Assembly (NCBI RefSeq): GCF_001424345.1
Contig: NZ_LMPF01000010.1
Location: forward strand, 940 to 59,998
Reading direction: 5' to 3'
Length of the DNA: 59,059 nt
Source of the DNA: Burkholderia sp. Leaf177
GTDB lineage: Bacteria > Pseudomonadota > Gammaproteobacteria > Burkholderiales > Burkholderiaceae
Positions 1-8,422 of the stretch are shown here, one piece after another. The first letter of the stretch is position 1. Each line of letters starts with the position of its first letter. A program made the translations under genes and the position numbers. The notes under the pieces are model-generated. The model was not told where the DNA came from. It did no database searches and saw only the letters and a list, made by a program, of their open reading frames with translations.

Positions 1-104
1 GTCATTTCATTCACCCGCTTCTTCTCCTGTTCCGTGAGAGGCGCAGCGCGTCCGCACGCGCTGGCTAACAAGACAAAGCCAACAATCAACGCAGTTACTT
101 TCAC
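1..104 (-). CDS. N-terminus of a lipoprotein, candidate immunity protein (partial)
   Basis: A GTG start at 104 overlaps the TGA stop of the upstream lipase gene (103-101), so the two genes are translationally coupled. The 34 visible codons read as a basic start, a hydrophobic stretch and the lipobox LLASAC, with the acylated Cys at residue 17, followed by a polar segment. This is a type II signal peptide, so the product should be a membrane-anchored periplasmic lipoprotein. Periplasmic lipoproteins encoded directly after type VI lipase effectors are commonly their immunity proteins (known for the Tle/Tli pairs). That role is inferred from position only, because the gene runs off the window and its family cannot be seen. 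Confidence 0.6.
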   Translation of the reverse strand, partial: MKVTALIVGFVLLASACGRAAPLTEQEKKRVNEM

Positions 105-1687
105 GCCGTGTATTCCATGTTGGCCGTACCTTTGACTTTGCTTACGAGTTTGGTAATGGCCCACAGTGTGAAGAGTTGCGGCGGACGCGGACGGGGCAAA
201 GGGTTATATGCGCCTTCATGCTCCACGCCTTGAAAAGCAACACAGGCTTTCACATATGGCGCTGGCGCATAACCTGACCTTACCGGCACGGTTCCGTCGC
301 CGCTTTCGCGCGCGGGCTGAATCTGGAATGATTTTTGAACTGAAACGACACCAAGCTTGCCTGCAGCCAGATCGATAATGCCGGTTCGAGTGTCGTTCAA
401 AGGACGCGCACTCATCACGTTGTATTTGTGGTCATTCAAGTAGGCCGGATACTGCAAGCGTTTCCATACTACGTCGCCCCAAGTTTTGTACGTTTGATCG
501 TCACCATAAAATGCATAAGAATCTGCGTGGTACTTGTTAGCGATGGCGTTATGAAACGGTATTACAGCGTTTGCGATCAATGCGGCGAACGATTTCCAAT
601 CTTGATCGACTGTTTTTTTAAGTGTGTCGAGCGGATTAATAATTTGTTCGTCTATCAATCCCCACCACTCCTCGCGTTTTAAGTAGATCTCCTGATAAGG
701 ATTGCCGTGTTGCGGCAGAGACACCAATTGATTGCCGTCGCTTATCCTGAGCCATCCATTGCCATAGTCGGCACTGGGCAACAATTGCAAGGCACCCGGC
801 GATTGCGCAAACACAGCGGTGATTTCTTTAGCTGTTGCGCCGAGTACATGCCTTGCGATTTCGCCTACGACGGTGCCGTCAGATTCCCAACCCGCCTTGA
901 CGCGCTTGTAAGCGGTCGCAGACCCGGTTGCTGGCATCACGCCATGTACGATGCCAAAAATTTTGTCCTTGTATCCAAGCGCTTCCGAACAGTGACGCGC
1001 GACAAGTCCGCCCATGGAATGAGTAACGAGAATGACCTTTTCACAGTGATACGTTTCACGGTACTCGCCTATGATTCTGTCAATTTCGTTCGCCAGATGT
1101 TTAGACGCTTCTTCGTTCGACCTTAGCCAGTTGTAGCCGACCGCGTGAACCGGCATCTGATACCGGTACGACAAGCTGACCTCTTCTTCAGTCAGCGCGC
1201 TTAGGCCTGGCGCAACCGAACCCTGCTTGAGGCTACAGCGCAACCCGTCTCGGCCGTAACTGTTTTCTGCAGTGCAGTCGTCCAAAGCGTTTTGAAGCCA
1301 CACAAGCCAGTTGCCGTAACTTTTTTTTGCGACTGTGCCCCAGCCGCGGGCTTTCTTTGTGGCGGTGGAAAGCGAGGTGCCGACAGGCAATTCCCCCCCG
1401 TCAAAGACCATCGTGCTTGCGGGGTTTAAGCTTCGCTTGCGATAAGTAGCGGATTTCGGGGCCCAACCCGCCATGGCTTCCGGGCTGTTTACGACCCAAA
1501 CCGGGTCCTCTTGCAAGTTTTGCAAATTGCTCCCCATTATCCCGGGGACAAAGATCACTGGAATGATCCGGTCGGGAACCATATAGCAGACAGCGATGCT
1601 GTCATCGGACGGTGACGTGACAGAGGTGTAGTAGACCGATCCGTTGTCACGAACTACGCCCGGAATTCTTCGTTCAATAGTGGCCAA
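101..1687 (-). CDS. LCAT/PGAP1-like alpha/beta-hydrolase, probable T6SS phospholipase effector
   Basis: This 528-residue protein has no signal peptide. Near residues 42-54 it has the PGIMGSNL motif typical of LCAT/PGAP1-like lipases. The nucleophile elbow THSMGG is at 222-227 (Ser224), with a plausible acid Asp464 (SGDGT) and His490 (VEHEG) completing a catalytic triad. The start is TTG at 1687 with GGAG about nine bases upstream. Cytosolic lipases of this size in Burkholderia are often type VI secretion (Tle-type) phospholipases. The absence of a signal peptide and the coupled downstream lipoprotein gene fit that. No VgrG, PAAR or DUF4123 gene lies upstream in this window, so secretion by T6SS is an inference. 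A housekeeping esterase remains possible. Confidence 0.7.
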   Translation of the reverse strand: MATIERRIPGVVRDNGSVYYTSVTSPSDDSIAVCYMVPDRIIPVIFVPGIMGSNLQNLQEDPVWVVNSPEAMAGWAPKSATYRKRSLNPASTMVFDGGELPVGTSLSTATKKARGWGTVAKKSYGNWLVWLQNALDDCTAENSYGRDGLRCSLKQGSVAPGLSALTEEEVSLSYRYQMPVHAVGYNWLRSNEEASKHLANEIDRIIGEYRETYHCEKVILVTHSMGGLVARHCSEALGYKDKIFGIVHGVMPATGSATAYKRVKAGWESDGTVVGEIARHVLGATAKEITAVFAQSPGALQLLPSADYGNGWLRISDGNQLVSLPQHGNPYQEIYLKREEWWGLIDEQIINPLDTLKKTVDQDWKSFAALIANAVIPFHNAIANKYHADSYAFYGDDQTYKTWGDVVWKRLQYPAYLNDHKYNVMSARPLNDTRTGIIDLAAGKLGVVSVQKSFQIQPARESGDGTVPVRSGYAPAPYVKACVAFQGVEHEGAYNPLPRPRPPQLFTLWAITKLVSKVKGTANMEYTA

Positions 1688-2274
1688 AAGACCACGCTCC
1701 AGAAAGCCCTACAGGTTTCGTTCAAAGGCTGGCGGCACTGACAAAGCTGCACTACCTGTCGGCGCCAGCATGGCTTTATTGGTTCGGATCACGGTATAGG
1801 TTCAGGAGCGTTTCAGGACATTGCCCTCGCGAACGTAGCGGGGCAAATGCCCCCGACGTTTCAGGCGGAACAATCGACTCGATCGTTGCAAAAACCTATG
1901 GAGTTGTGAATCATCGGCTAGCTTTGAGCGAAGGAGCAAGCAACGGGACGAGTGGGACACGATATTTCGGAGTTATCTGAGATGCTTGGCGCTGGGTCGG
2001 GACGGCTTATCGCTGACATTTAGGGGAGGATTGAAACGGATCAACCGCGGCGATTACCGCCTTCGACCTTGATCCGGGGACACACGTCGGACGATGTCCT
2101 GCCAGTGCGCACATTGCCAATTTTTGAATACATCGCCGGTCCTCATTCCCCGAATTACCCTACTTTCCCCACCCTGATCAGCCGATGGTCACGCGCCTCT
2201 TTTCGCAATAATCGCTTCACTGGATCAGATCGTCAGGTCTTCATCGAAGACCGGCTGGACCGGAGTGCAGCAAC
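1688..2274. other. Intergenic region without a supported gene
   Basis: This stretch lies between the divergent lipase and flhB genes. Several short open frames exist, but none has a ribosome-binding site with a credible start or recognisable protein features. It must hold the flhB promoter, but no clear sigma70, sigma28 or sigma54 element could be picked out. Degraded coding remnants around 1780-1980 are possible but not demonstrable by eye. Confidence 0.5.
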
Positions 2275-3495
2275 GTGGCCGAAGAAAGCGATCTCGAAAA
2301 GACCGAATCAGCAACTCCCAAGCGCCTCGAAAAGGCGCGGGAGGAAGGCCAGGTCGCGCGCTCGCGGGAATTGGCGTCGTTTGCGCTGTTGTCGGCGGGA
2401 TTCTTCGGCATCTGGGGCATGTCCGGACCCATCAACCAACACCTGCAATCCATCCTGCGCGGCGCGTTCACGTTCAATCACAACACCGTTCTCGATACAA
2501 ACCAGATGCTGATCGGCGCGGCCGCCGCGAGCAAAGAGGGTTTCTTTGCGCTGTTTCCAGTGCTTGCGTTGACTGGGCTCGCCGCCGTCATCGCGCCCAT
2601 GGCTCTCGGCGGCTGGCTGCTCACTACCAAACCGCTCTCGCCGAATTTCGGCCGGCTCAATCCCATCAGCGGACTCGGCAAGATCTTTTCGTCGCAAGGG
2701 CCTATCGCGCTCGGCATGTCGATCCTGAAAACGCTCGTGGTCGGCGGTCTGGCCGGATGGGCGATCTGGCATCGCAAGGAAGAAGTGCTTGGCCTCGTGA
2801 CGAAACCGCTGAGTCTCGCGCTCGCCGATGCCATGCATCTGATCGTGGTCTGCTGCGGCATGGCGATCGCGGGCTTGTTCCTGGTCGCCGCGCTCGATGT
2901 CCCCTATCAGCTCTGGACGCACGCTAAAAAGCTGCGCATGAGCAAAGAGGAAGTGAAGCGCGAACATCGTGAAAGCGACGGCGATCCGCACGTCAAGGGC
3001 CGCATCCGCGCGCAACAACGTGCAGCCGCGCGGCGCCGGATGATGACCGCGATCCCGACGGCCGATGTCATCGTTACGAACCCGACGCACTTTGCCGTCG
3101 CGCTCAAATATGCCGATGGCGAAATGCGCGCGCCAAAAGTTGTCGCGAAGGGTGTGAACCTGGTCGCCGCACGCATCCGCGAACTCGGGCGCGAGCACAA
3201 CATTCCGCTGCTCGAAGCGCCGCCGCTCGCACGGGCGCTTTATCACAACGTCGAGATCAATCGCGAGATTCCGGGCGCGCTCTACGGCGCGGTCGCGCAA
3301 GTGCTGGCGTGGGTTTATCAGCTGCGCAAATTCAAGGAAGACGGCGGCGAACGGCCGGAAGAACCGGACAACCTCGACGTCCCGCCGGAACTCGATAAAG
3401 GCAGTGTCCCCGAATCCGAAGCCGATCAGGAAGCCGCAGAAGCGCTGGCCGACGAAGCCGCTAAAAACGAATCAGCAAAAGGAAGCAAAGCATGA
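2275..3495 (+). CDS. flhB: Flagellar type III export switch protein FlhB
   Basis: FlhB is the membrane component of the flagellar export gate that switches substrate class after self-cleavage. This 406-residue protein starts with the family-typical acidic and basic leader (MAEESDLEKTESATPKRLEK). It carries four hydrophobic segments and has the autocleavage motif NPTH at 269-272, so it should be processed between Asn269 and Pro270. The start is GTG at 2275, with GGAG at 2263-2266. The C-terminal tail after about residue 355 is acidic and longer than in enteric FlhB. Its stop overlaps the flhA start by four bases (ATGA), showing translational coupling. Confidence 0.95.
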   Translation: MAEESDLEKTESATPKRLEKAREEGQVARSRELASFALLSAGFFGIWGMSGPINQHLQSILRGAFTFNHNTVLDTNQMLIGAAAASKEGFFALFPVLALTGLAAVIAPMALGGWLLTTKPLSPNFGRLNPISGLGKIFSSQGPIALGMSILKTLVVGGLAGWAIWHRKEEVLGLVTKPLSLALADAMHLIVVCCGMAIAGLFLVAALDVPYQLWTHAKKLRMSKEEVKREHRESDGDPHVKGRIRAQQRAAARRRMMTAIPTADVIVTNPTHFAVALKYADGEMRAPKVVAKGVNLVAARIRELGREHNIPLLEAPPLARALYHNVEINREIPGALYGAVAQVLAWVYQLRKFKEDGGERPEEPDNLDVPPELDKGSVPESEADQEAAEALADEAAKNESAKGSKA

Positions 3496-5588
3496 ACGCG
3501 CGCGCCGGATTTTTCTCGAAGCGCCCTGAGGCGTTGGGAACGCAGAATCTGAGAGCACTGGCCGGACCGGTGCTGATCTGCATGATTCTCGGCATGATGA
3601 TCTTGCCGTTGCCGGCATTTTTGCTCGACCTGTTGTTCACGTTCAACATCGCGCTCTCCGTGATGGTGCTGCTTGTCAGCATGTACACGCAAAAGCCGCT
3701 CGATTTCGCCGCGTTCCCCGCCGTGCTGCTGTTCTCCACGTTGCTGCGTTTGTCGCTGAACGTGGCATCGACGCGAATCGTCTTACTCGAAGGCCATACC
3801 GGTCCCGACGCCGCCGGCCAGGTCATCGAATCGTTCGGCCACTTTCTCGTCGGCGGCAACTTCGCGGTCGGGATCGTAGTGTTCGTGATCCTGATGATCA
3901 TCAACTTCATGGTGATCACGAAGGGCGCGGGGCGGATCGCGGAAGTCGGCGCGCGCTTTACGCTCGATGCAATGCCAGGCAAGCAGATGGCAATCGATGC
4001 CGACCTGAACGCCGGTCTTATCAACGAAGATCAGGCAAGAAAACGCCGCGTGCAGGTTGCGCAGGAAGCCGAGTTCTACGGCTCGATGGACGGCGCGAGC
4101 AAGTTCGTGCGCGGCGATGCGATCGCCGGTTTGCTGATCATGGTGATCAACATCGTGGGCGGGTTGATTGTCGGGATGTTGCAGCACGACATGGACTTCG
4201 CGCACGCGGCCACGAACTACACGTTGCTGACCATCGGCGATGGTCTCGTGGCGCAGATTCCGTCGCTGATCATTTCGACGGCAGCCGGCGTGATCGTGTC
4301 GCGTGTGGCGACCGAAGAGGACATTGGCACGCAGTTGACCGGGCAGTTGTTCAGCAATCCGCGCGTGTTGATGATCACGGGCGTGATCATCGGCATCATG
4401 GGTTTGATTCCGGGCATGCCGCACTTCGCGTTCCTGTTGCTTGGCGGCGGCCTCGTCTACGCAGCGCGCACGATGAACCAGCGCGCGCAGGCGAAGAAGA
4501 AAGCGGCGGCCGTGACCGATCTCGTCGCGCCGACGGCCACGCCCGTCGAAAACAGCGAAGCAAGCTGGGACGACGTCGCGATGATCGATCCGCTCGGGCT
4601 TGAAGTGGGATATCGGCTGATTCCGCTCGTCGATCGCAATACCGATGGCGAGCTGCTCAAGCGCATCAAGGGCATCCGGAAGAAGTTCGCGCAGGAGATC
4701 GGTTTCCTGCCGCCGGTAATTCATATTCGCGACAACCTCGAATTGCGGCCGAATGGCTACCGGATCGCGCTGAAGGGCGTGGAAGTCGGCGTGGGCGAGG
4801 CGTTTCCGGGGCAATGGCTCGCGATCAATCCCGGGCAAGTCACCGCGACGTTGCCGGGCAGTCCGACGCAAGATCCGGCGTTTGGTTTGCCGGCTGTTTG
4901 GATCGATACGAATTTGCGCGAGCAGGCGCAGGTTTATGGTTATACGGTCGTTGACGCCAGCACGGTTGTCGCGACGCATTTGAATCATCTGGTCGTGACG
5001 CACGCCGCCGAATTGCTTGGGCGGCAGGAAGTTCAGGCGTTGCTGGAACGCGTTGGCAAGGACACGCCGACGTTGATCGATGATCTGGTGCCGAAGGTCA
5101 TGGCGCTGACCACGCTGCAAAAGGTGCTGCAGAACTTGCTGGAAGAAGGCGTGCCTATTCGCGATATGCGCACGATTATCGATGCGTTGCAGGAGCATGC
5201 ACCCAAGATCTCCGATGCCCACGATCTGACCGCGGCCGTTCGTTTGGCGCTTGGCCGCGCGATTACGCAGCAGTGGTATCCGGGGAGTGGCGAATTGCAG
5301 GTGATGGGGCTGGATCCATCGCTTGAGCGGGTGTTGTCGCAGGCTTTATCGACGGGGGCGAATCCCGGGCTCGAGCCGGGGTTGGCGCAGACGCTTTTGA
5401 ACTCGACGCAGAACGCGATCATGCGTCAGCAGAATATTGGTCTTCCGCCGGTTTTGCTTGTGCAGCATTCGTTGCGGGCGATGCTGGCGAGGTTTCTGCG
5501 CAGGAGTTTGCCGCAGTTGAAGGTGTTGTCGTATGCCGAGGTTCCGGATACGCGTGGGATCAAGGTGGTGAATTTGATTGGAGGGTAG
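3492..5588 (+). CDS. flhA: Flagellar export gate protein FlhA
   Basis: FlhA is a 698-residue polytopic membrane protein with a large cytosolic C-terminal domain that docks export chaperone-substrate complexes. Conserved FlhA stretches seen include LLDLLFTFNIALSVMVLLVS near the N-terminus, the loop around GARFTLDAMPGKQMAIDADL, and the C-terminal half with LVDDLVPKVM-like and LAR-rich segments. Length is normal for the family. The start overlaps flhB by four bases. In Burkholderia relatives flhF, flhG and fliA usually follow. Here flhA is followed at once by repetitive DNA, so the operon appears cut after flhA. Confidence 0.95.
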   Translation: MNARAGFFSKRPEALGTQNLRALAGPVLICMILGMMILPLPAFLLDLLFTFNIALSVMVLLVSMYTQKPLDFAAFPAVLLFSTLLRLSLNVASTRIVLLEGHTGPDAAGQVIESFGHFLVGGNFAVGIVVFVILMIINFMVITKGAGRIAEVGARFTLDAMPGKQMAIDADLNAGLINEDQARKRRVQVAQEAEFYGSMDGASKFVRGDAIAGLLIMVINIVGGLIVGMLQHDMDFAHAATNYTLLTIGDGLVAQIPSLIISTAAGVIVSRVATEEDIGTQLTGQLFSNPRVLMITGVIIGIMGLIPGMPHFAFLLLGGGLVYAARTMNQRAQAKKKAAAVTDLVAPTATPVENSEASWDDVAMIDPLGLEVGYRLIPLVDRNTDGELLKRIKGIRKKFAQEIGFLPPVIHIRDNLELRPNGYRIALKGVEVGVGEAFPGQWLAINPGQVTATLPGSPTQDPAFGLPAVWIDTNLREQAQVYGYTVVDASTVVATHLNHLVVTHAAELLGRQEVQALLERVGKDTPTLIDDLVPKVMALTTLQKVLQNLLEEGVPIRDMRTIIDALQEHAPKISDAHDLTAAVRLALGRAITQQWYPGSGELQVMGLDPSLERVLSQALSTGANPGLEPGLAQTLLNSTQNAIMRQQNIGLPPVLLVQHSLRAMLARFLRRSLPQLKVLSYAEVPDTRGIKVVNLIGG

Positions 5589-5632
5589 GTTTGGCTAGCG
5601 CCGAGGGGGGCGATGGCGATTGGGGGTTCGTA

Positions 5633-5737
5633 GCGGTCGGGGTCGGTGATGGGTTGTTGCTGTTTAGGTCTTCGCGAGGTCTGTCTTAGCTGTTCTCTTT
5701 ATCACTATTAGCCACTGTGCGTGGCGAGCTTCATTTC
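5633..5737 (+). repeat. Dispersed intergenic repeat, copy 1 (partial, forward)
   Basis: Begins GCGGTCGGGGT and ends GGCGAGCTTCATTTC, passing through the hallmark block ATCACTATTAGCCACTGTGC. It breaks off just after CTTCATTTC, where copies 2 and 4 continue. It shares most positions with copy 2 (5776-5948) and with the copy at 58843. Confidence 0.8.
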
Positions 5738-5775
5738 ACATGGTTTGACGCTGACGCTCGGGCGAGTGTCTTGTG

Positions 5776-5948
5776 GCGGTCGGGGTTTTATGCCGGGTTG
5801 TTGCTGCCTGGGCCTTCGCGGGTTCTGTCCTAGCTAATTTCTCTATCACCGTTAGCCACTGTCCGTGGCGGGACTTCATTTCTTTGTCCAACGGCGACAA
5901 AGAAACGAAGCAAAGAAAACGCCTCTCAACCGCTAATTCTTAAGTGTC
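5776..5948 (+). repeat. Dispersed intergenic repeat, copy 2 (long, forward)
   Basis: Runs from GCGGTCGGGG through GTTAGCCACTGTCCGTGGCG and TTTGTCCAACGGCGACAAAG to CCGCTAATTCTTAAGTGTC. Its right part (about 5861-5948) is nearly identical, in inverted orientation, to the two tandem units at 6297-6478. It forms the left arm of the large palindrome. Confidence 0.85.
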
Positions 5949-6296
5949 AAGCACCCTCAGCGCATAACCACGTCCTCCTGAAACCCTCCCCTTCCGGCAA
6001 CAGATACCCACACGCTTCGCCGCCAGTGTCGGAATCCATCAATACGGGAACCCGTCCAACGCATAACGAAGGGGCGGCCCCATAACAGGCCAAAGCATTT
6101 TGAACTGCAGACTTCGCCACCGGTACTCGCGGCCTTCCATTTGGGCGCCAGCGCGCAGCGCGGAGGCTTGGTTAGTGGATTCCCACACTGGTGGCGAAGC
6201 GTGTGGGTATCCGCGAACGGAGGGGGAGGGTTTCAAGTGTTCGGGGTTATGCGCTGAGGGTGCTTCTTGCGTGCCACACAGTTGAAACCGCACGCT

Positions 6297-6387
6297 GTGG
6301 ACACTTAAGAATTAGCGGTTGGGAGGCGTTTTCTTTGCTTCGTTTCTTTGTCGCCGTTGGACAAAGAAATGAAGTCCCGCCACGGAC
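6297..6387 (-). repeat. 91-bp tandem unit A (inverted copy of the dispersed repeat)
   Basis: Starts GTGGACACTTAAGAATTAGC and ends CCGCCACGGAC. The next unit (6388-6478) appears identical over 91 bp, so this is an exact tandem duplication. It matches 5861-5948 in reverse orientation. Confidence 0.9.
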
Positions 6388-6560
6388 GTGGACACTTAAG
6401 AATTAGCGGTTGGGAGGCGTTTTCTTTGCTTCGTTTCTTTGTCGCCGTTGGACAAAGAAATGAAGTCCCGCCACGGACAGTGGCTAATAGTGATAAAGAG
6501 AACCGCCAAGACAGAACCTGCGAAGGCCTAAAGAGCAGCAACCCAGCCCAAACCCCGACC
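6388..6560 (-). repeat. Dispersed intergenic repeat, inverted long copy with tandem unit B
   Basis: The first 91 bp repeat unit A. It then continues through AGTGGCTAATAGTGATAAAG to AACCCCGACC, the reverse complement of the start of copies 1, 2 and 5. Confidence 0.85.
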
Positions 6561-6682
6561 ACAAAACCCAAAACCCCCGACCAAGCGCCAGCGCGAAAAC
6601 CCCGCCTAGCGTCAGCACCCCGCCCAAGCGTAAGCTACGAGATCAAAACCTCGCTCGCGAACCTTCCGGGAGATCCCATCGA

Positions 6683-8389
6683 ATGGCTTCTGCTGTCACC
6701 GCTTCCCATCCCCTGCCCACAACCGGCGCGCGGCTCGTCGTCGACGCCCTGCTGACCCACGGCGTCGATCGCGTCTTCTGCGTCCCGGGCGAAAGCTTCC
6801 TCGCCATCCTCGATTCCCTCCACGATGAAACCAGCCACATCCAGACCATCGTCTGCCGCCACGAAGCCGCCGCGGCAAACATGGCCGAAGCCGTCGGCAA
6901 ACTGACCGGCCGCCCCGGCATCGCACTCGTCACTCGCGGTCCGGGCGCCACGCACGCGTCCATCGGCGTCCATACGGCCTTCCAGGACTCCACGCCGATG
7001 ATCCTGCTCATCGGCCAGTGCGCGCGCGAACACATGGATCGAGAGGCATTCCAGGAGATCGACTACCGGCGCATGTTCGGGCAAATGGCGAAATGGGTCG
7101 CGCAAATCGATGACCCCAGGCGCATTCCCGAATACCTCAGCCACGCATTTCACACGGCGACGTCCGGCCGTCCAGGTCCGGTCGTGCTTGCGTTGCCCGA
7201 AGACGTGCTCAGCGACGCATGCGAAGCCGTTCCCGGCGCGCCGCGTTATCAGCGCGTTGCCGCAGCGCCCGCGCCCGCACAGATCGAGCGCGTGCGCGAG
7301 CTGCTGGCGGCATCGAAGAAACCATTCGTGATTGCCGGCGGCAGCGGTTGGACCGAAGAAGCCACGGCCGATTTCGCGCGCTTCGCCGAGACGTGGCAAT
7401 TGCCGGTCGGCTGCGCGTTCCGCTTCCAGGACACGCTCGATAACAACCATCCGAACTACGCGGGCGACGTCGGCCTCGGCATCAATCCGGCGCTCGCCGC
7501 GCGCATCCGCGACGCCGATCTGCTGCTCGTGCTCGGACCGCGAATGGGTGAATCGACGACAGGCGGCTACACGCTCCTCGATATCCCGAAGACAAAGCAG
7601 ACGCTGATCCACGTTCATCAAGGCGCAGAGGAACTCGGGCGCGTGTATTCGGCGGATTTGCCGATCGTATCGGGCATGCCGGAAATGGCGGCGGCGCTGG
7701 CCGCGTTGCAACCGCCGGCGAACGTGGCGTGGAGTGGCGCAATCGAAGAAGCGCACGATGCCTATCTCGCGTGGCGAGAACCCCGTCCCATGCTCGGCGA
7801 TGTCCAGCTCGGCGAGATCATGGAGCAACTCAGCGCGCGCCTTCCCGCCGATTCCATCGTGACGAACGGTGCGGGAAATTACGCGACTTGGCTGCACAGG
7901 CACTACGCGTATCGCCATTTCAGGTCGCAAGTTGCGCCGACCAGCGGCGCGATGGGTTACGGCGTGCCCGCAGCGATTGCGGCGAAGTCGTTGTACCCGG
8001 AGCGCGTGGTCGTGGCGTTCGCCGGCGACGGCTGTTTCATGATGTCGAGCCAGGAACTGGCGACGGCCATGCAATACCAGCTCGCGGTGATATTCGTGGT
8101 CGTGAACAACCAGCAATACGGCACGATCCGCATGCATCAGGAACGGCATTATCCGAATCGCGTGCATGGAACCGCGCTCACGAATCCCGACTTCGCGGCC
8201 TACGCGCGCGCGTTCGGCGCACATGGCGAGCTCGTCGAAACCACCGCGCAATTCATGCCGGCATTCGAGCGCGCCTTGAAAAGCGGGCTGCCATCGGTGA
8301 TAGAAATCAGGATTCCGCAAGATGCGAGCACGCCTGCCGCGACGCTCGATCAAGTCCGTCAGCAAGGAGAAAAGTTGCGGCAGAAGTGA
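6683..8389 (+). CDS. Thiamine-diphosphate-dependent enzyme, acetolactate synthase-like
   Basis: This is a 568-residue, three-domain ThDP enzyme. The N-terminal pyrimidine-binding domain has the activating Glu61 in CRHEAAAANMAE. The central domain follows. The C-terminal PP-binding domain has GDG at 448-450 and NN at 475-476, matching the GDG-x(24-27)-NN signature. The family includes acetolactate synthases, benzoylformate and phenylpyruvate decarboxylases, oxalyl-CoA decarboxylase and sulfoacetaldehyde acetyltransferase; I cannot say which substrate it uses. Only 33 bp separate it from a CoA ligase gene on the same strand, which suggests a two-gene catabolic operon acting on a 2-oxo acid or acyl-CoA. 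A GGGAG precedes the ATG start by about 11 bases. Confidence 0.85.
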   Translation: MASAVTASHPLPTTGARLVVDALLTHGVDRVFCVPGESFLAILDSLHDETSHIQTIVCRHEAAAANMAEAVGKLTGRPGIALVTRGPGATHASIGVHTAFQDSTPMILLIGQCAREHMDREAFQEIDYRRMFGQMAKWVAQIDDPRRIPEYLSHAFHTATSGRPGPVVLALPEDVLSDACEAVPGAPRYQRVAAAPAPAQIERVRELLAASKKPFVIAGGSGWTEEATADFARFAETWQLPVGCAFRFQDTLDNNHPNYAGDVGLGINPALAARIRDADLLLVLGPRMGESTTGGYTLLDIPKTKQTLIHVHQGAEELGRVYSADLPIVSGMPEMAAALAALQPPANVAWSGAIEEAHDAYLAWREPRPMLGDVQLGEIMEQLSARLPADSIVTNGAGNYATWLHRHYAYRHFRSQVAPTSGAMGYGVPAAIAAKSLYPERVVVAFAGDGCFMMSSQELATAMQYQLAVIFVVVNNQQYGTIRMHQERHYPNRVHGTALTNPDFAAYARAFGAHGELVETTAQFMPAFERALKSGLPSVIEIRIPQDASTPAATLDQVRQQGEKLRQK

Positions 8390-8422
8390 AAAACCAAACA
8401 AGACTGAAGGAGACAAAAAATC

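Larger units (their letters stand above)
5776..6560. repeat. Large imperfect palindrome built from the dispersed repeat
   Basis: The left arm 5776 to about 6038 and the right arm about 6180 to 6560 are inverted copies. Beyond the repeat itself the symmetry continues inward: the block around AGCACCCTCAGCGCATAACC on the left is mirrored by GGTTATGCGCTGAGGGTGCT on the right. TACCCACACGCTTCGCC is likewise mirrored by GGCGAAGCGTGTGGGTA. The right arm carries one extra 91-bp unit. The unique centre is about 140 bp. Confidence 0.8.
5589..6682. other. Repeat-filled intergenic region after flhA
   Basis: This 1.1-kb stretch contains no supported gene. It is made of several copies of one dispersed repeat in both orientations (listed separately) around a centre at about 6039-6180. 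Short open frames run through the copies on both strands, but they follow the repeat symmetry and lack ribosome-binding sites. The 3' end (about 6565-6682) should carry the promoter of the following ThDP-enzyme gene; no clear promoter was recognised. Confidence 0.7.

Noticed and set aside
6039..6755. Several 60-135 codon frames in the repeat region after flhA
   Set aside because: They follow the repeat and its inverted copy in different frames and lack ribosome-binding sites; the same peptide pieces recur before the reductase at 58.8 kb.
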